Shown: positions 63,356 to 64,000 of the stretch, piece after piece
Layout of the letters: every line of letters starts with the position of its first letter
Position numbering within the stretch: position 1 is the first letter of the stretch
Assembly: GCF_030733205.1 (NCBI RefSeq)
Contig: NZ_JASHJL010000012.1
Coordinates: 62,001 to 126,000, forward strand
Length of the DNA: 64,000 bases
Reading direction: 5' to 3'
From: Mameliella sp. MMSF_3455
GTDB lineage: Bacteria; Pseudomonadota; Alphaproteobacteria; Rhodobacterales; Rhodobacteraceae
The notes under the pieces: generated by a model
Databases searched by the model: none
What the model was told of the DNA's origin: nothing
What the model saw: only the letters and a program-made list of their open reading frames with translations
Program-made: the position numbers and the translations under genes

Positions 63356-64000
63356 ATGAAATTCAACTCAACCATCGCACCCGCGGCCGTTGCCGACAGC
63401 TTGTCCACAGATGCCATGGCACAGGACATCGCAGTGAGTGTTGGCTCTGCGCAGGACCGTTTCTGGAACATGGTCAAAAAGGGTGCCGAGGACGCCGCAC
63501 TGATGGTCGAGGCCATGTGGGGTACAGTGAATTTCCTGCAGACGTAGAACCACGACAACTTTGGTCCGGACCTGGTTTCGCTGACCGAAGAAGAGGTTGC
63601 GCAGGGCGTCGATGGCATCGCCATCCCGAACTGGCCGCCCGAATCGGAAACGCCCGCCCTGAAGGTCGCGGCGGAACAGGGTATCACGATCATGTCGTTC
63701 GACGCGGGCCAAGGAGAAATGGGTGAATACGGCGCGACCAAGATCATGTGCCACATCCAGAACCCCGATGCGGTCAACCTGGAAACCCGCTGCAAGGGTG
63801 TTCAGGACGGTGCCGCCGAAGCGGTGGCCGAAACCTAGATCCTGCGGGTTCCGGCCACCCTCGACCAGGACATGGACGGTACGTCCGAGGTCATCAAATC
63901 CGAACTGATTGTCGATCCGGACATCGATGCGGTTATCAACCTCGCGGCCCGGGCGGCTGACGCTTCTGCATCGGCCATCGACCGTATCTAGGCCGGAACG
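63356..64000 (+). pseudogene. Sugar-type ABC transporter periplasmic binding protein, broken, runs off right edge
   Basis: Starts with a good ribosome site (GAGGAGG) and a signal-peptide-like N-terminus ending AMAQD. The mature part follows family-2 sugar-binding proteins: GSAQDRFWNMVKKGAEDAA, GVDGIAIPNWPPES, then NLETRCKGVQDGAAEA. In-frame TAG codons stand at 63545-63547, 63836-63838 and 63989-63991. About 25 residues also seem to be deleted near 63750, between GATKI and MCHIQNPDA. A remnant of a sugar uptake operon formerly controlled by the LacI pseudogene. Confidence 0.85.

Noticed and set aside
62206-64000. Genetic code with TAG reassigned to an amino acid
   Set aside because: TAG is the normal end of several intact genes in this window, and the same stretch also has frameshifts and a deletion, so decay explains it better.

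Overview
The window looks like chromosomal DNA of a high-GC alphaproteobacterium, most probably a marine roseobacter-type member of the Rhodobacterales. The evidence is the number of TRAP transporters (two DctPQM sets and one TAXI set with a fused permease), an NAD-linked FdsGBACD formate dehydrogenase, an MtoX-type methanethiol oxidase beside a DmdA-like GcvT protein, and dense operons joined by ATGA overlaps. No tRNA, rRNA, CRISPR array, insertion sequence or phage gene was seen. Almost all of the DNA is metabolic operons, each beside a one-component regulator.

Layout. (1) 1-6.7 kb: end of a LysR gene, then fdsGBA-fdhD-fdsD. (2) 6.8-18.6 kb, minus strand: a run transcribed in the order N-formylglutamate amidohydrolase-like enzyme, TRAP DctQ-DctM-DctP, glutamine-synthetase-like ligase, aldehyde dehydrogenase, iron alcohol dehydrogenase, polyamine-type ABC transporter. 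An RpiR-type regulator diverges from it. Together they suggest gamma-glutamylation of an amine or amino alcohol followed by oxidation. (3) 19.9-21.8 kb: LysR gene diverging from a DMT exporter. (4) 21.8-39.5 kb: TetR gene, three-subunit molybdenum hydroxylase, TRAP transporter, then a converging minus-strand operon with a Dpp-type ABC transporter, two amidohydrolases and a CMP/guanine-deaminase-like enzyme. A GntR regulator and a flavin reductase diverge from that operon. N-heterocycle catabolism is the best guess. (5) 39.9-44.8 kb: DabA-DabB inorganic-carbon transporter with a divergent LysR gene. (6) 44.9-48.9 kb: Lrp regulator, DmdA-like GcvT protein, MtoX, small membrane protein. (7) 49-54.1 kb: an RTX-repeat protein beside a minimal alginate-like polymer locus (AlgD-, Alg8- and shortened Alg44-like). 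(8) 54.3-61.8 kb: TAXI-TRAP transporter, SGNH hydrolase, LysR regulator, tartrate/malate-type dehydrogenase and an internally deleted glycerate kinase. Three promoters here share one conserved element. (9) 61.8 kb to the end: a decaying sugar-type locus with a LacI-family pseudogene and a periplasmic binding-protein pseudogene.

Two patterns stand out. Each of the five intact solute-binding-protein genes is followed directly by a strong GC-rich hairpin before the next gene of its operon. In the 57.5-60 kb region an identical TATAATC-N6-GAATTGAG promoter core lies upstream of three genes, and for two of them the homology runs through the 5' leader into the signal peptide.
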